Both the position numbers and the translations under genes were made by a program. From Paraphoma chrysanthemicola (lineage: Eukaryota; Ascomycota; Dothideomycetes; Pleosporales; Phaeosphaeriaceae): a stretch of 64,000 bases of DNA. This document shows, one piece after another, positions 22,021-33,579 of this stretch. Every line of letters begins with the position of its first letter. Position 1 is the first letter of the stretch. The notes beneath the pieces are model-generated. The model had not been told where the DNA came from and made no database searches. It was given only the letters and a program-made list of their open reading frames with translations. The stretch is taken from NCBI GenBank assembly GCA_020744225.1, contig JAGMWG010000008.1, forward strand, positions 868,001 to 932,000, given 5' to 3'.

Positions 22021-23041
22021 GGCAGCGGCGATCGCGGACTCGAGCTAAGAATGGTGAAGAAATGGGTGCGTTCAGCGGTCGGGGTTTGGTGTCTCCAGCT
22101 CAGCGGGGGTTACTTCGCACGGCAATTAGGCAGCACATGAAGATGGTGCAGCCGCAATCGACGGCCAAGCGACGCTGCGTGGAGGGGCTTGAGAGCTGGC
22201 GGGCCGCGTGGAGACTTGCCCCTTGTGTCGGCGGAGAATGGCAGTGCTGATGAAGAGAGACGTCAGTGAAGGCTGATGCGGCTGTGACCCGACTGGCGGG
22301 CATGCCAAGACATATAACGTCTTGAAAGGGCAGCCTTGCCGGGCTCCCGAGTTTGCGACTTCAGTGCTCTCACCTGGTGCATCGCCGAATTTCCCTTTCC
22401 AGCGGCAGAACAGTCGCAATGATAGAAGCACGGGTGGAAATCGAAATCCTCTAGGACGCTTTACTTACACTCACTACTGATCCAGCAAATTCCAACGTCG
22501 TTCAGCAGGATCCTCCCACGGCTTCATTGCCACGTGCGCTAGGATGTTGGGTACCAGCAGGCGAAGCGATGCCGCTGCGGCTAGTTGTTAGGAACATCCA
22601 TGCTCCTACATCATGACGTAGCCATCAACCTTACCACGACGTTGCGACAACCATTAGAATCACCTTGTCTGTTGTGGTGGAGGTAGCGGCTGAACCCTGA
22701 AAATCTAACATGAACGGTCCTCAGGCCAATCATCCATCTAAGCCTGCACGCAGGAACACATTGTCTGCCATATCTGCGGATCCTTTCATCGACGGTTTCT
22801 GATCAGCGCAATTGGTACGCAATAGATGAAGAAAGCGGACCTCGAAATAGGCTGGCGCAACACGTCCAATGGAGTGCATGTTCGTATTCGTACTTCTCGC
22901 ATCAACCGTTACAAGCGCCGATCTTCCGACATCCGGGTCATCACTGTGTAAGGCTGCTAGGCTGCCATTGAATCCTTAGTCTCAACATCAGGCATAGGAC
23001 AGATTTGCTTTGGGATTGAATGCATCCTGGACATTGCTAAC
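22021..23041. other. 1.0-kb divergent promoter region
   Basis: The WASP gene (leftward) and the Zn2Cys6 regulator (rightward) start at its two ends. No gene is supported inside. It may carry regulatory elements of both, but none can be named from sequence alone. Confidence 0.5.
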
Positions 23042-24978
23042 ATGGCTTCTCGAGGAGCTTTTGACCCCAGCGACCCAATTCTGGTCGAAGACCTCTTTGA
23101 TGGCTGGCTAACCATGCCATATATGGAGGATTTCTTCGTACAACTAAGGACGACGAAAGACAGTAATGAAGCTGAGCATTTCCAAGTGTCAACACCAGAC
23201 GGAGCGAGCTTAGTGCAACTGAGCTCGCAGGATATTCGGACACACCCGTCGTATGCACAACGCCAATGCAGCCCTCTGCAGGTACATGCTCACCCAAATA
23301 GACCAATCTTGTTGGAAACACACACGGCCGGTAGCGATCGTATGTTGCGTCAGCGCAGAGGGCACACCAAAAGCCGCCTAGGGTGTATCACGTGCAAGAA
23401 ACGGAAAGTTAAAGTAAATTGGCCCAGTCCACGCTGCGTTTCTCCCGCTAACTCAGCTAGTGTTCGGAAACATGGCCATCATGCACCAACTGCACCAAAA
23501 GAGGTGGTTGGTAAGCCCTTTCGGAGCCTTTTGGACCAGACTGATGATGAAAGCTATCTGCAGATACCCCTCCGTGTTCAAGGATGTACACCGTGAACGC
23601 ATCACCTCTGAGATGTCAGGTCCCCGACCGTTTGTCAAGCTTTCCGACACGCCGACCACATTCAGTCACCATGATATGCGGATGTTTCACCACTACATGG
23701 TTGCAGCGTATCCTTGTATCCCTCATGCGTACGAGCACATATGGGTTAAAGATGTTCCACTACTGAGCCACCAGGTATTTCCGACTTAAACTCCCGTTGC
23801 AATGCGCGCATACTATGTGCTCAAGACTGACGTATGCCTAGCACCCATTTTTGATGCACGCCATACTCGCGCTCGCTGGCTCACATGAAGCCATACAGGT
23901 CGACGAGCCGAAAATCAGAGCGTCCCTCTCGCACCGCCAGAAGGCCATCAACGGTCTCGAGCAGAGTTTCGCCTCTTGGCCTCCCCCGGCCGAGGAAGCC
24001 CACATCATGCTCGCGACGTCGTACCTGCTTTGCTTCCAGTCCAGCTACATTGAGGACGGCTTCCTAGAACACATTCTGTCTCTCCGCGGTTGCGCCGTCC
24101 TCTCGCAGCTCATTCTGAATGAAAGCTTTGACGGTCTTTTCACCGTGAAGGTGAACATGCACAATGTGTTCATGGAGTCCAAGTTCAAGAGCTTCCCACA
24201 TCTTGATCAGGAGCTTGCCGTTGAGGCGTTGATGTCTATTCAAGACTTGCGGCAGGTACTCAACCCATTACCGGCTGACTCCATCGAAAAAGCCATCATC
24301 GCCTCACTCGTTGAGACCGTTCGGCCACTCCTCGAACACAACCACGACTCACGTTCCGACGTCGAGACCATTGATACACCCTCCCTCACTAATTCAACAA
24401 ATCCCTCCACCAAGATCAACTCCCCGAAGACAACGCCCTACGGTCGCATACACATCCAGAACCCAATGTGTCCCGCTGACCCAAGTCTCGATTTCGATCT
24501 CATAACCTGGGATACGCTCACCGCTCCATCAGCACCCGAACCCGACCCCGTCAAATCTTTCAACGCACTCATGTACTCTCTTCTCATCCTCGCCAACTGG
24601 CCCCAAGACAGTCTCATGCATCTATTCGACCCCACCAATCAAGTCGGCAACATAGTAATGGTGCATTTTCTCGCGGTGCGGTGCGTCGTCTCGCCGCTTT
24701 CAAGCCCACAGACAGGCATGAAGACGCCGGTAAGGGCAATGGTGAAGTGGATAGAGAGAATCATGGATGCAATTGACGACGATGGGGAGGTAGCGTGGAC
24801 GAAATATGTGGTGTGGCCTGCTAAGGTTTTGAGATGTATGAAAGCGTGTGTGGAGAGGCAGAAGGGGTTGATATTTGAGGATGTATATGAGATGCTGTTG
24901 AATGATCCTGGAGCGTTCAAGGAGGGGAGGGCGAGGAAGCAGGCCTCACGGAGTGTGAGAAAAGCTGGCGGCTTTTGA
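23042..24978 (+). CDS. Zn(II)2Cys6 transcription factor
   Basis: Proposed exons are 23042-23413, 23461-23506, 23554-23774 and 23842-24978, giving 591 aa. The zinc cluster, split by introns, reads CITCKKRKVKCSETWPSC then TNCTKRGAIC, with C-x2-C-x6-C-x6-C-x2-C-x6-C spacing. It lies unusually far in (about residues 115-140) after a 110-residue N-terminal extension. A fungal regulatory domain follows, starting near HPFLMHAILALAGSHEA, similar to UPC2-type sterol regulators. Intron 2 is ambiguous. The canonical donor GTAAGC at 23511 paired with TGCAG at 23563 creates a TGA, whereas donor GTTGGT at 23507 with AAAG at 23553 keeps the frame and the sixth Cys. It is a nuclear DNA-binding regulator; the targets are unknown. 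Confidence 0.82.
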
Positions 24979-25948
24979 TACATGTCTGAAGGAAGTCTGT
25001 GCCGCCTCAGAAATGTATACCCAACCACGGAGGACACCGCACCATTTCGAGCACGGAGGCACTCTGGGACTTGCTCGTCAACATCTCTTCTTACTTAGAC
25101 GTCAATGTCTGATGTATGCGTGATCTTCAGAATAAGATCAGGTAGTCAGAACCACCCGTTTATACCCGAACAACCATAAATGCTTCACATCGTATCTGAG
25201 CACGCCATGAGCTAGAAGGAGTTGACTCCAAACCGCAAGATGCTGACTCGGTTCAAGCGAGTCTGAGAGGAATGTCAGAAGACGGCCATTTTTTATCCGC
25301 TCTTACATAACGAACGAACAGTCAAATTTGAGTAAGGATTAGTGTAAAAAATAGGGCAGGCACGTCTCGACCATAGTAGTATACTACGTTGGCCGCGTAG
25401 CTTTATTTCAAAAGCGTTACCAGCACGCGCAGAACGCCACTTTAGCAGTCTGCTCCATCATGCTCACCGCGGCCGTGCTTCGGTTGAACTCGGTAACTAA
25501 ACCGTTATTGAGCCTCCAAAAGCATCTGGTAGCTTTTTGAAAATTGGCAACCATAGCCGAGCAGGTACCTGCCACGGCAATGCGGGGTCACAGAGCCCCT
25601 CGTTGCGGGAAGCAGCTCACAACAACAACAGAAGTCACGAAGCCTCAGGGATTGGGAGAATGACGTAGTGGGTGCCATAGAATATAGATCTTTGAATTGC
25701 AATGAAATTCGCGTGCAGAAGCTGTCGAGATAGTTGCCGTGTCCTGGCAGCACGGATATGTTCACCACGGCTGCCTCGGTTGACGTCGGTCGATCCCCAT
25801 CCCCGAACACAGCAAGCCGAGAATTGTTCAAACCACTGCTTTATTTTCTCGCGCCAGCCAAAACTCCGCTCAAGACGCCCAGTACGATCTTCCCTTTCCC
25901 TCTGCAGCTTGCATCATCGTCGCCAGGCACGGCAGCAGCTAATTGAGC
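24979..25948. other. 970-bp spacer, no supported gene
   Basis: The 3' region of the regulator gene and promoter of the methylcitrate dehydratase gene. It contains a perfect 12-bp palindrome GTAGTATACTAC at 25376-25387. No gene is supported. Confidence 0.5.
25376..25387. repeat. 12-bp perfect palindrome
   Basis: GTAGTATACTAC reads the same on both strands. It lies 560 bp upstream of the methylcitrate dehydratase start. It could be a dimeric regulator site or chance. Confidence 0.6.
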
Positions 25949-27753
25949 ATGTCGTCCTTCAGTCGCAACCTGTGCAGCACCGCTTCTCGAAACCTCCGCC
26001 AGCGGTCCAGCGTCATCTCAAGAGCTGTCAGGCCAATTGCCCTCCGTGCGCCTCAGTCGAGCTTTGTAGCTTCGAGGACCAAGACAGCAGCTGCCTTCTC
26101 CACCATGTCGTCTCTCAAGAGTGCTGCGCCGCCAGTTCAGGGCAAGCGCGAGTTCGATCCTGAGATCACAGACATTGCAAACTACATCCACAACACCAAG
26201 ATCGACTCGGAGCTCGCGGTACGGTCAATCTAGCTCCCACAGTAGTTATACAGCTAACACGCAGCTTGTACAGTTCGACACAGCACGATGGGTCTTTGTC
26301 GACACCCTCGGCTGCGGTCTCGAGGGTCTGCGCTTCGAGCAATGCAGGAACATTCTTGGCCCCACTGTCGAAGGCACAGTCGTCCCCAACGGCACCAAGG
26401 TCCCTGGCACGAACTACCAGCTTGATCCCATCAACGGTGCCTTCAACATTGGTGCTATGATCCGATGGCTCGACTTCAACGACTGCTGGCTCGCCGCCGA
26501 GTGGGGTCACCCATCTGACAACTTGGGCGCCATCCTTGCAACCGCCGACTGGATCACACGTACGAACAAGAACGGAGGCAACCTCGGCAACGGCAAGATC
26601 TTCAAGGTCAGGGATGTGCTCGAGGCCATGATCAGGGCACACGAAATCCAGGGCTGCATGGCTCTCGAGAACTCGTTCAACAAGGTCGGCCTGGACCACG
26701 TCATCCTCGTCAAGCTTGCCTCTACCGCTGTCGTCTCCAAGATGATGGGCTTGAACGAGTCGCAAACTCGCGACGCTATTTCGCAAGCCTTTGTCGATGG
26801 CCAGTCAATGCGCACATACAGGCACTCGCCCAACACCATGTCCCGCAAGTCGTGGGCTGCCGGTGATGCCTGCCAGACCGCTGTAAACCTCGTCTTGAAG
26901 GTCCTCAAGGGCGAGCAGGGTCTCCCCACGGTTCTGTCAGCTCCCACTTGGGGCTTCTACGATGTCAACTTTGGCGGCAAGCCATTCCAGTTCCAGCGCC
27001 CATATGGCAGCTACGTCATGGAGAACGTCCTGTTCAAGGTTTCTTACCCTGGTGAGTCTTTCGTCTTCACAACTGAAGCGTAACGTCTAACAAGAACCTA
27101 GCTGAGTTCCACTCGCAAACCGCTGTTGAGGCCGCTCAGCGTCTTAACAAGAAGTTGAAGGCCTTGGGCAAGTCCGCCGAGGACATTGAGGGCGTCGTCA
27201 ACCGAACACACGAAGCCTGCATCCGCATCATCGACAAGCAATTCAAGCCCATGGAGAACTTTGCCGACCGTGACCACTGCGTACAAGTAAGTGCTTCTAA
27301 ATCTGCTCATACACAACCAGGTCTAACACCCAACTTTAGTACATGGTCTCCACCATGTTCGTCTTCAACCGCCTTGAAGCCACCGACTATCCCGATGACA
27401 GTGAAGCCGCCACCTCCGCGCTCGTTGAGTCTCTCCGCCAACGCATCTCCTGCGTAGAGGACCCACAGTTCACCAAGGACTACCATGACCCAGCGAAGCG
27501 CACCATTTCCAATGCGCTCACAGTCACCCTTAAGGACGGCACCGTGCTCGAGGAGGAGGTCGTCGAGGCCCCGCTCGGCCACAGGCTGCGCCGCGAGGAG
27601 GCCAAGCCCGAGATCCTGAAGAAGTACCAGAGGCATTTGGAGCCCCATTACCCCAAGGAGAATGTGGAGAAGCTAGTCAAGCTTGCGCAGGATGCCAAGA
27701 CACTGGATAACATGGATATCGACGAGTATGTTGATTTGTATGTCAAGAACTAA
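25949..27753 (+). CDS. 2-methylcitrate dehydratase, mitochondrial (PrpD family)
   Basis: Four exons, 25949-26218, 26274-27051, 27102-27286 and 27340-27753, give 548 aa. The first acceptor is taken as TACAG at 26273, giving SELAFDTARWVFVDTLGCG. GCAG at 26264 would add three residues but lies only about 7 nt from the branch A. The N-terminal 55 residues (SFSRNLCSTASRNLRQRSSV) look like a mitochondrial presequence. PrpD signatures include DTLGCGLEGLRF, FNDCWLAAEWGHPSDNLG, SWAAGDACQTAVNL and GKPFQFQRPYGSYVMENV. The enzyme dehydrates 2-methylcitrate to 2-methyl-cis-aconitate in the methylcitrate cycle that detoxifies propionyl-CoA. Neither methylcitrate synthase nor methylisocitrate lyase is in the window. 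Confidence 0.95.
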
Positions 27754-27924
27754 ATTTAGCGCCGGGGTGTTTGGGATACTTTGATGCGTACATGATATGC
27801 AGAAAATGATCAAGATTTATGCAATGCAATGAGAGGTTTAGGATAGAATGATAATAAGTCAACCACTTCTTTATCATTATGATTCATTCACGCACGTCTA
27901 TATACAATCACTCCTACCTCACTG

Positions 27925-28966
27925 TCAAATCCGCTTTCCTTCCTCACATACCCCATACACCAACCACCTCCTCACCCCATCCTCCCCTTTGACCCACCCC
28001 CTCTTCTTCGCCCCAGTCCACCCATCAAGATCAACACCCCACGCCCCATACTTGTTCACCTTCCCCTCCCGGACCAATTCAACCATCGCACCAACAACAT
28101 GTCCAATCTCATAGCCACACGTGACCAACAGCGCGGCTTCGAGATACGCGTCCCCTTGGCCATCAGTCGGGAAATCAGGATAAAAGTTCCACGGGAGGAA
28201 AATATACTCCTGGACATACGAGGACGTGGAAGCGAGGGTACAGAGGTGTGTTAAGAACGTGGTGTTTGATGAGGGTGTTAGACCGGGTGGGGAGATATGA
28301 TCCAAGTGCTGTGCAAGTATTATACAATTGCGTATCCGGTGCACAATTGCAGGTGTTCTCCAGGCGACGCGTTTCTGGCGGAATGGTGATAGTGCCGTGT
28401 ATGCGGTGTACGTATTTCGGATACTGGATGCGAGGAGCGAGGACGGGAAGGGATTCGCGATTGAAGATGGAGATGGGATAAAGGGGTTGTTTTGGTTTAG
28501 CGTGCGGATGAGTGGGAGGGAAGGGAGGTGTGGGATGTGGATGCATGTGTGTAGGGCGTGGAGAGTTTCTTTGGAGAAGACGTCTGCGTGGCGAGGGTTA
28601 GGGATTTGCTGGTAGAGAATTTGTGCAAGGCAACAAGAGAGAAGACGTTATTGGAGATTGAAGCGGGTTTGAAAACGTACGGCATACGAGACGGTATTTA
28701 AGGATAGCTGGTCTTTCATGGCATCGTAGGCGTGGGTCGCCTAGATGCGATGTAACGACATTGGTAAGGATCAGACTCCAGATTTCGGTGGGAAGGGCAG
28801 AGATCCTGTTGAGGTTCGAGATGGGTATATCTGAAATGCTGTTTCTCTTCTTGGCAGAGTGTTTCCGATGTTGTTTGAGTTTCTTGATGATGTTCATCCC
28901 GATTCTTGGGAGTATAGTGAATAAGCCGAGGACGAGCAATGTACGGCCAGGGCGGCAGATTTGCAT
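27925..28966 (-). CDS. F-box domain protein
   Basis: Two minus-strand exons, 28966-28681 and 28583-27925, give 314 aa across a 97-nt intron (donor GTACGT, acceptor CGCAG). The N-terminus has a hydrophobic segment (LLVLGLFTILPRIGMNII) followed by a Lys/Arg-rich stretch, then the F-box: NRISALPTEIWSLILTNVV, with YRLVC at its end. After the intron the protein continues with HTCIHIPHLPSLPLIRTLNQ and a conserved-looking YVQEYIFLPWNFYPDFP block. The hydrophobic N-terminus is unusual for an F-box protein and could anchor it to a membrane, or the start may be a later Met at about residue 24. Partner and target are unknown. Confidence 0.72.
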
Positions 28967-29329
28967 GTATATGGCTGAAGAGACCAGACAATTCTGTTAT
29001 CGTTTTTCACGACGCTTATTGTTGATTGAGAAGTAGAGTGCTCCGTCATGTTAGCAATGATGGTTGCCTGATCTCAGTTCGGCTGGGCGCTAAGTCCAGC
29101 AGCATCAAGTCATATCGTCCGTCAGCGTTATCAGGGCAAGCGATTGACTAAACACTCGTCATTTGACTGTAAGGGTCAACCGCAGCTCCAGTACAGGCGT
29201 GATTAGCCCTGCAATTCCAGCCAGCGGAGCACGATCATAACACGTTGTCTTCGGCGAATAGTGGAACAGGTGTATAAGCACGGTCGTGATGCTCCAGCAA
29301 ACCTACTTTGATTGCCTCAATTATATGAC
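28967..29329. other. 363-bp spacer, nothing seen
   Basis: Promoter of the leftward F-box gene and 3' region of the leftward reductase gene. No ORF or repeat stands out. Confidence 0.5.
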
Positions 29330-30334
29330 CTATATCCTCTTCTTGTCCGGACCTACTGTGCCCCTCAGCTTATTCAACTTGAATTTTGACGTGAAGTACC
29401 AATCGAACACCGCAGTGGGTAGATAAGACCAGCCAAACCACACAATCCAGCTCATCTTGCCCTCCCATATCCACCTTTGCTTCCTCAGCAGGCCGTCACC
29501 ACCAAGCACTTGACGCACGCAGCTTCTTGCGTACTGCTCGGTGTCCATACCCAACTGCTGGCTATGCGTCAACCGCCTCTCATAGTCCGCTGCGAGCGGC
29601 TGGTTGTACGAGTTCGGCGGAAGCGTACGATGGGTTCGCGCAATGTTCGACTTTACGCCGCCGGTTACGACAGTGACCACGCGGACGCCGAGCGGCGCGA
29701 GCTCCACGCGAAGCGTGTCTGAGAAAGCGTGCAGGGCGGCTTTCGATGCATTGTATGGCGCACCCCACGCGTACGGCATAATTCCTGCGACAGACCCAGT
29801 CTGTACAATTGTGCCTTTGGCCTCAATCAAGAGGGGTGTGAACTCTTTGCACATGCGCATTACAGAGAAGACGTTGGCCTGGAAGAGCTCGTGGAGTTCA
29901 TCCTCATCATAGTCGAGCGCGGGCACGACATAATTCCGGCCAGCGTTATTGTATAGGATATCAAGCTTGCCTCCGGTGATTTCGGTGACGCTGTTCCGAA
30001 GTTCGCGTATCGATTCGTTGCTTGTAAGCTCGAGAGGAATGTACGTGATGTTCTTGTTGGGCGAGTTGTATTTGGAGGGATTTCGGACGGTTGCAAGCAC
30101 ATGGAAGCCTATCACTGGTAAGCCAAGCTGGGAAAATTCTATAAGATTCGCCTCACCTTTCGCAGCAAATTCGAGAGCGAGGAAATGTCCTATGCCACCG
30201 GGAGTGCAGCTGTCTCACGTCAGCTGGCGGTTCAGAATTCTGGTTCTTTTGCTCCGTACCCACCTGGCCAGCAACTGGCGGTACTAAACTTACCCCGTTA
30301 TTAGCGCATATCGCGTCTTTGAAGAAGAAGACAT
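29330..30334 (-). CDS. Short-chain dehydrogenase, 1-acyl-DHAP reductase (Ayr1)-like
   Basis: Three minus-strand exons, 30334-30294, 30209-30157 and 30114-29330, give 292 aa. The first two exons are only 41 and 53 nt and rebuild the cofactor-binding N-terminus MSSSSKTRYALITGCTPGGI then GHFLALEFAAK. Further SDR signatures are NNAGRNY and the catalytic YNASKAA (Tyr-x3-Lys), preceded by QTGSVAG. The C-terminus carries a hydrophobic segment (WIVWFGWSYLPTAVFDWYF). Close relatives are NADPH-dependent 1-acyldihydroxyacetone-phosphate reductases of lipid droplets and ER, which make lysophosphatidate. Substrate assignment is by resemblance only. Confidence 0.85.
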
Positions 30335-30717
30335 CCTGATCGTGGTCGTAACTCGGTTTCGAGGGCGTGAACGAAGAGGGAAGTTGACGCTGCGGGCACA
30401 TGCAATCAACAATCAGCCAAACCACGCTAGTGAACTCCACCTCGGCTGCTTTCCCATGTGCTCCTCCTGCCACCATGCAACATCGATGTTAGCTTATGCT
30501 TCTTCGCACCAGGTTCAGTCAAGATAGTCAATGTCATTGAGATGCCGTCTTGACAAGTCTCAGGTCTAGGGCTATCTAAACTATCCGCGTAGTCCTCCAG
30601 CACTGCCCACCAGCCTGTAAATCTCCAGCTACTTGTATACGCGAAATTGAGCTTGATTGCGACAATGTATTTCCTTGCTTCGATTCACCTAGCAGGCCAA
30701 GGCTTCAGGGATGAAAC
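30335..30717. other. 383-bp spacer, nothing seen
   Basis: Promoter of the Ayr1-like gene and 3' end of the next leftward gene. No coding signal. Confidence 0.5.
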
Positions 30718-32402
30718 CTAGGGAATGCCCTCTTTGAGACACTTCAGCCACCTCTGGCTGTCCTTCTTGATCGCTTCCTTCGCGCTCTCCATTCCTTTCT
30801 GCCCAGCTTTCGTTCCCCCTCCTTTAGGTGCGGTCTGGAAAAGTCGCTCAGGTACCTTCAAAAGACTGGCCAAGCGTGGCGAAGTCGCCGCGACAGAAGC
30901 CGTGGCGCGAGTAGCAAGCTGAACGCCCAGCTTCGTGCCAAACTGCGACAATATAAAGAACAGAATCGAGAATGGGTTTCTCTTTTCAATGGGCTCGACA
31001 TCATGGGAATCGATCTTCCGCCATTGCACGAAGTCCACATCTCGCCGCGGTAGGGAAGAAGTGTTGTCAACACTATAGCCTGCATCGAAGGCACTGTACC
31101 AATCGTCGAGGGACCGCCTCTGCGAACATCGGCGTTCCAAGGATCGCTTCCGCACGAAAGTGCAGGTTTGACTGACTCTTTTGTGGTCATCGATGTATTC
31201 ATCCCACTTCTTGAGAAAGGCGTCAGTGTCTACATCGTCAGAAATTTGCCCGACATCAAGATCCTCTGGCCATTCTTTGAGGCGGTCATCGGAGCTGATA
31301 AAGTCCTCGTCGAAGTAGTCGGTTGTCCAATCGTATGGATGCTCCCCGTCGCGCTTGTTCATCGCTTCATTGTAAGCAGCACCCAGTAGAAGCGCTATTG
31401 GGGTGCTGCACTTGGCCTGGCGTTCTTTCTTTCTGTCATTTGCTTCCTTGAGCTTTTCCTGATCCTTCACTTCTCGATCTCTCTGCTCCTGGAGTTCTTT
31501 CAGTTTCTTGAGGGAATCTTTCCGCTCTTGCTCTCTCTTATCGTAATCCGGCTTCATTTTGTTCCAGGTGTCCTTGATCTTAGCCCGGACGTCGCTGTTC
31601 GTGGGCTTAGTCCTCTTTCGATCGTAGTACTTCCTCGTTTGTTTGCAGCTTTCGACTGCTTTACCATCTGAATCTACGAAGACATGGACATACTGATTCT
31701 TCGGATCACATTTCGGCCTCTTACTTTCATCCTTTTCAGGCTCGCCGCAGGCCACCTTGTAGGACGTGTCATTCTCCATTCCATCAGGACGAGTCGCCGG
31801 AATTTTGGGCTTTGGGCAATCCTTTTCGTCATCTATCTGGCATCTTGGCGCCTCGGGTTTCGCATCCCATCCTTGTTTCGGGTCGAGAACTGTGTCGCCT
31901 GGACATCCGCCCTTCCTATCATCATTGCTCTGTTTAGGTTCGCACCCATCACCCGTGGCCTTGGGTTTCTGGCCTATCGGGCAGCAGCCGCCTTTATCGT
32001 TCTTCTCTTGACCTGAGTTCATGAATTAGTAAACTGTACCTCCAAGTTCACTACAATCGTACCTTCTGGACAGTTCTCTTCGCATGTATTTCCACCCACA
32101 CCGGGTATACTGTTCAGTGGACACTTTTGGCATTTGCAATCCTTAATGATCTCGCCAAGCGTTGGAAAACATATGACTCTCTCCTTGCACTCTCTGGAAC
32201 ATGAGCTCGGCTCTTCTCTTTCCACGATATAACGCTTTTTGCGGCCGCCATAGACTCCTCTTATCTCGAATGGTTCTGCCCTTGGGTACAACAAGCCACC
32301 AAGTCGCAAGAAAGAGCCATCATCGAACGAGCCGTGGTCGAATGAGGGCATTGAGATGACGGTCTTGCTGATGAGAAGGAGGAGGACTAGGTTGCTTAGC
32401 AT
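30718..32402 (-). CDS. Large secreted Cys-rich / coiled-coil protein of unknown function
   Basis: Two minus-strand exons, 32402-32063 and 32012-30718, give 544 aa across a 50-nt intron. It begins with a signal peptide (MLSNLVLLLLISKTVISMP). A Cys-rich module spans about residues 65-150 and includes CKCQKCPLNSIPGVGGNTC and GCCPIGQKP, resembling the GCC2/GCC3 (ephrin-receptor-like) pattern. A highly charged Lys/Glu/Arg helix follows (about 225-285, KKLKELQEQRDREVKDQEKL), probably a coiled coil. Several dibasic sites then precede a hydrophobic C-terminal part starting after EKR (NPFSILFFILSQFG, ATASVAATSPRLASLLK) and ending RWLKCLKEGIP. I do not recognise a catalytic domain. Kex2 processing is plausible but inferred. 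It is transcribed away from two other secreted-protein genes that share a promoter motif with it. Confidence 0.8.
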
Positions 32403-33579
32403 GGTGAACAAGGTCACATCGGGTGTTTGCAATATTTGTGATGAAGATTGTGGCTCCTGAGTAGTGGTGAAATTGTGTTCCTCCTCGAGCTATTTGGTTT
32501 TCTCTCACATTTGAAGAGGCTTTTGAGCTGACAATGTCGTACGCCGCACGTAGGACTGCTGCGTGAGAGTCTTTTCGTCCACGTCATAGATGTTTGAGTT
32601 TGGGGCCATCCAATCTCCTTGATGGCGCCGTATGGACACATACGCCTTCATTACGCCGCAACCCATCGATGAGGTTGCCAATACAAGTGCTCTCGGACCG
32701 AGAAGGCGGCACTGTTGCACTTGAAACCTACGCCACCAGCATTGGTGATTCACATTGGGCAGAACGTGACGGTATCACTTTATTGCTCTGATCTCCAGTG
32801 TGGTCGACCATGTCTGGGATGGGCGAAACCAGACACTGTCATACCTCGCTACACAACACCTGCATGACTATCGTCGGCTTTATACTTGATAGAAATGGAT
32901 ACGTTAAGCTGCTGCAGATAGATACCGGAGGTCAAAGGCAGATAGGTGGCAAAGCTGTGTGGTCCAAGAGCCATACTATGTTGTAGTATAGTCTGCAAGA
33001 TGTTCTGGCGATATGCCCTCGTGATTTGATCGAGTGCGGAAAGGTGCGTTCGTGCGATCTAGATGCGCAAAATCGTCAAAAACTTGAGACCTACACCTCA
33101 TGTAGAAGTTTGTGCCGCACGTTGGACCCCAGTTCGAGAATTGATGTTCTGGGGTCGTTAATGACTACGCCGCAAGTCTTCTCGAGCTGATTATGATAGT
33201 GGACCCACCTTTTCGGTATGCGCCGCACGTTGGCGTGTACGCTGCATAGCACTGCCTGGATCACCGTTGATGGCATGATACCATTTGAAACGAACACAGC
33301 CTTGCTGTGCCCTACAGCTCGAACTGGGAGATGACCATATCTGCGGGTCGGAGATTTCCGTTTAGCGCTGCAACGCAAACTAGCTACGGCACATTCTTTC
33401 CCATCTGTTTACCGTAACGCAATCGCCGTTTTCTTCAAAATCTTTTTCAAAGAGCTCAGCTTCACCTCGAACACCTAGTCTAGCCATTCTTGCCGTCGCG
33501 AAGGTCACATTCGCCCGAAGGTGACTCCCGAATACATACATTTTCATTGTTCGAATCTAAATGATCGCGCCAGGAAGTC
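32403..33579. promoter_or_regulatory. Shared intergenic region with repeated TACGCCGCA motif
   Basis: No gene is supported. On the plus strand TACGCCGCA occurs at 32540-32548, 32652-32660 and 33166-33174, with the variant TGCGCCGCA at 33219-33227. A 12-mer GCCGCACGTTGG occurs twice (33114-33125 and 33222-33233), with an 11/12 match at 32543-32554. A further TACGCCGCA lies at 34700-34708, upstream of the third secreted-protein gene. The copy at 32540 is about 140 bp upstream of the leftward start at 32402. This looks like a common regulator site, but that is inference. Confidence 0.5.
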
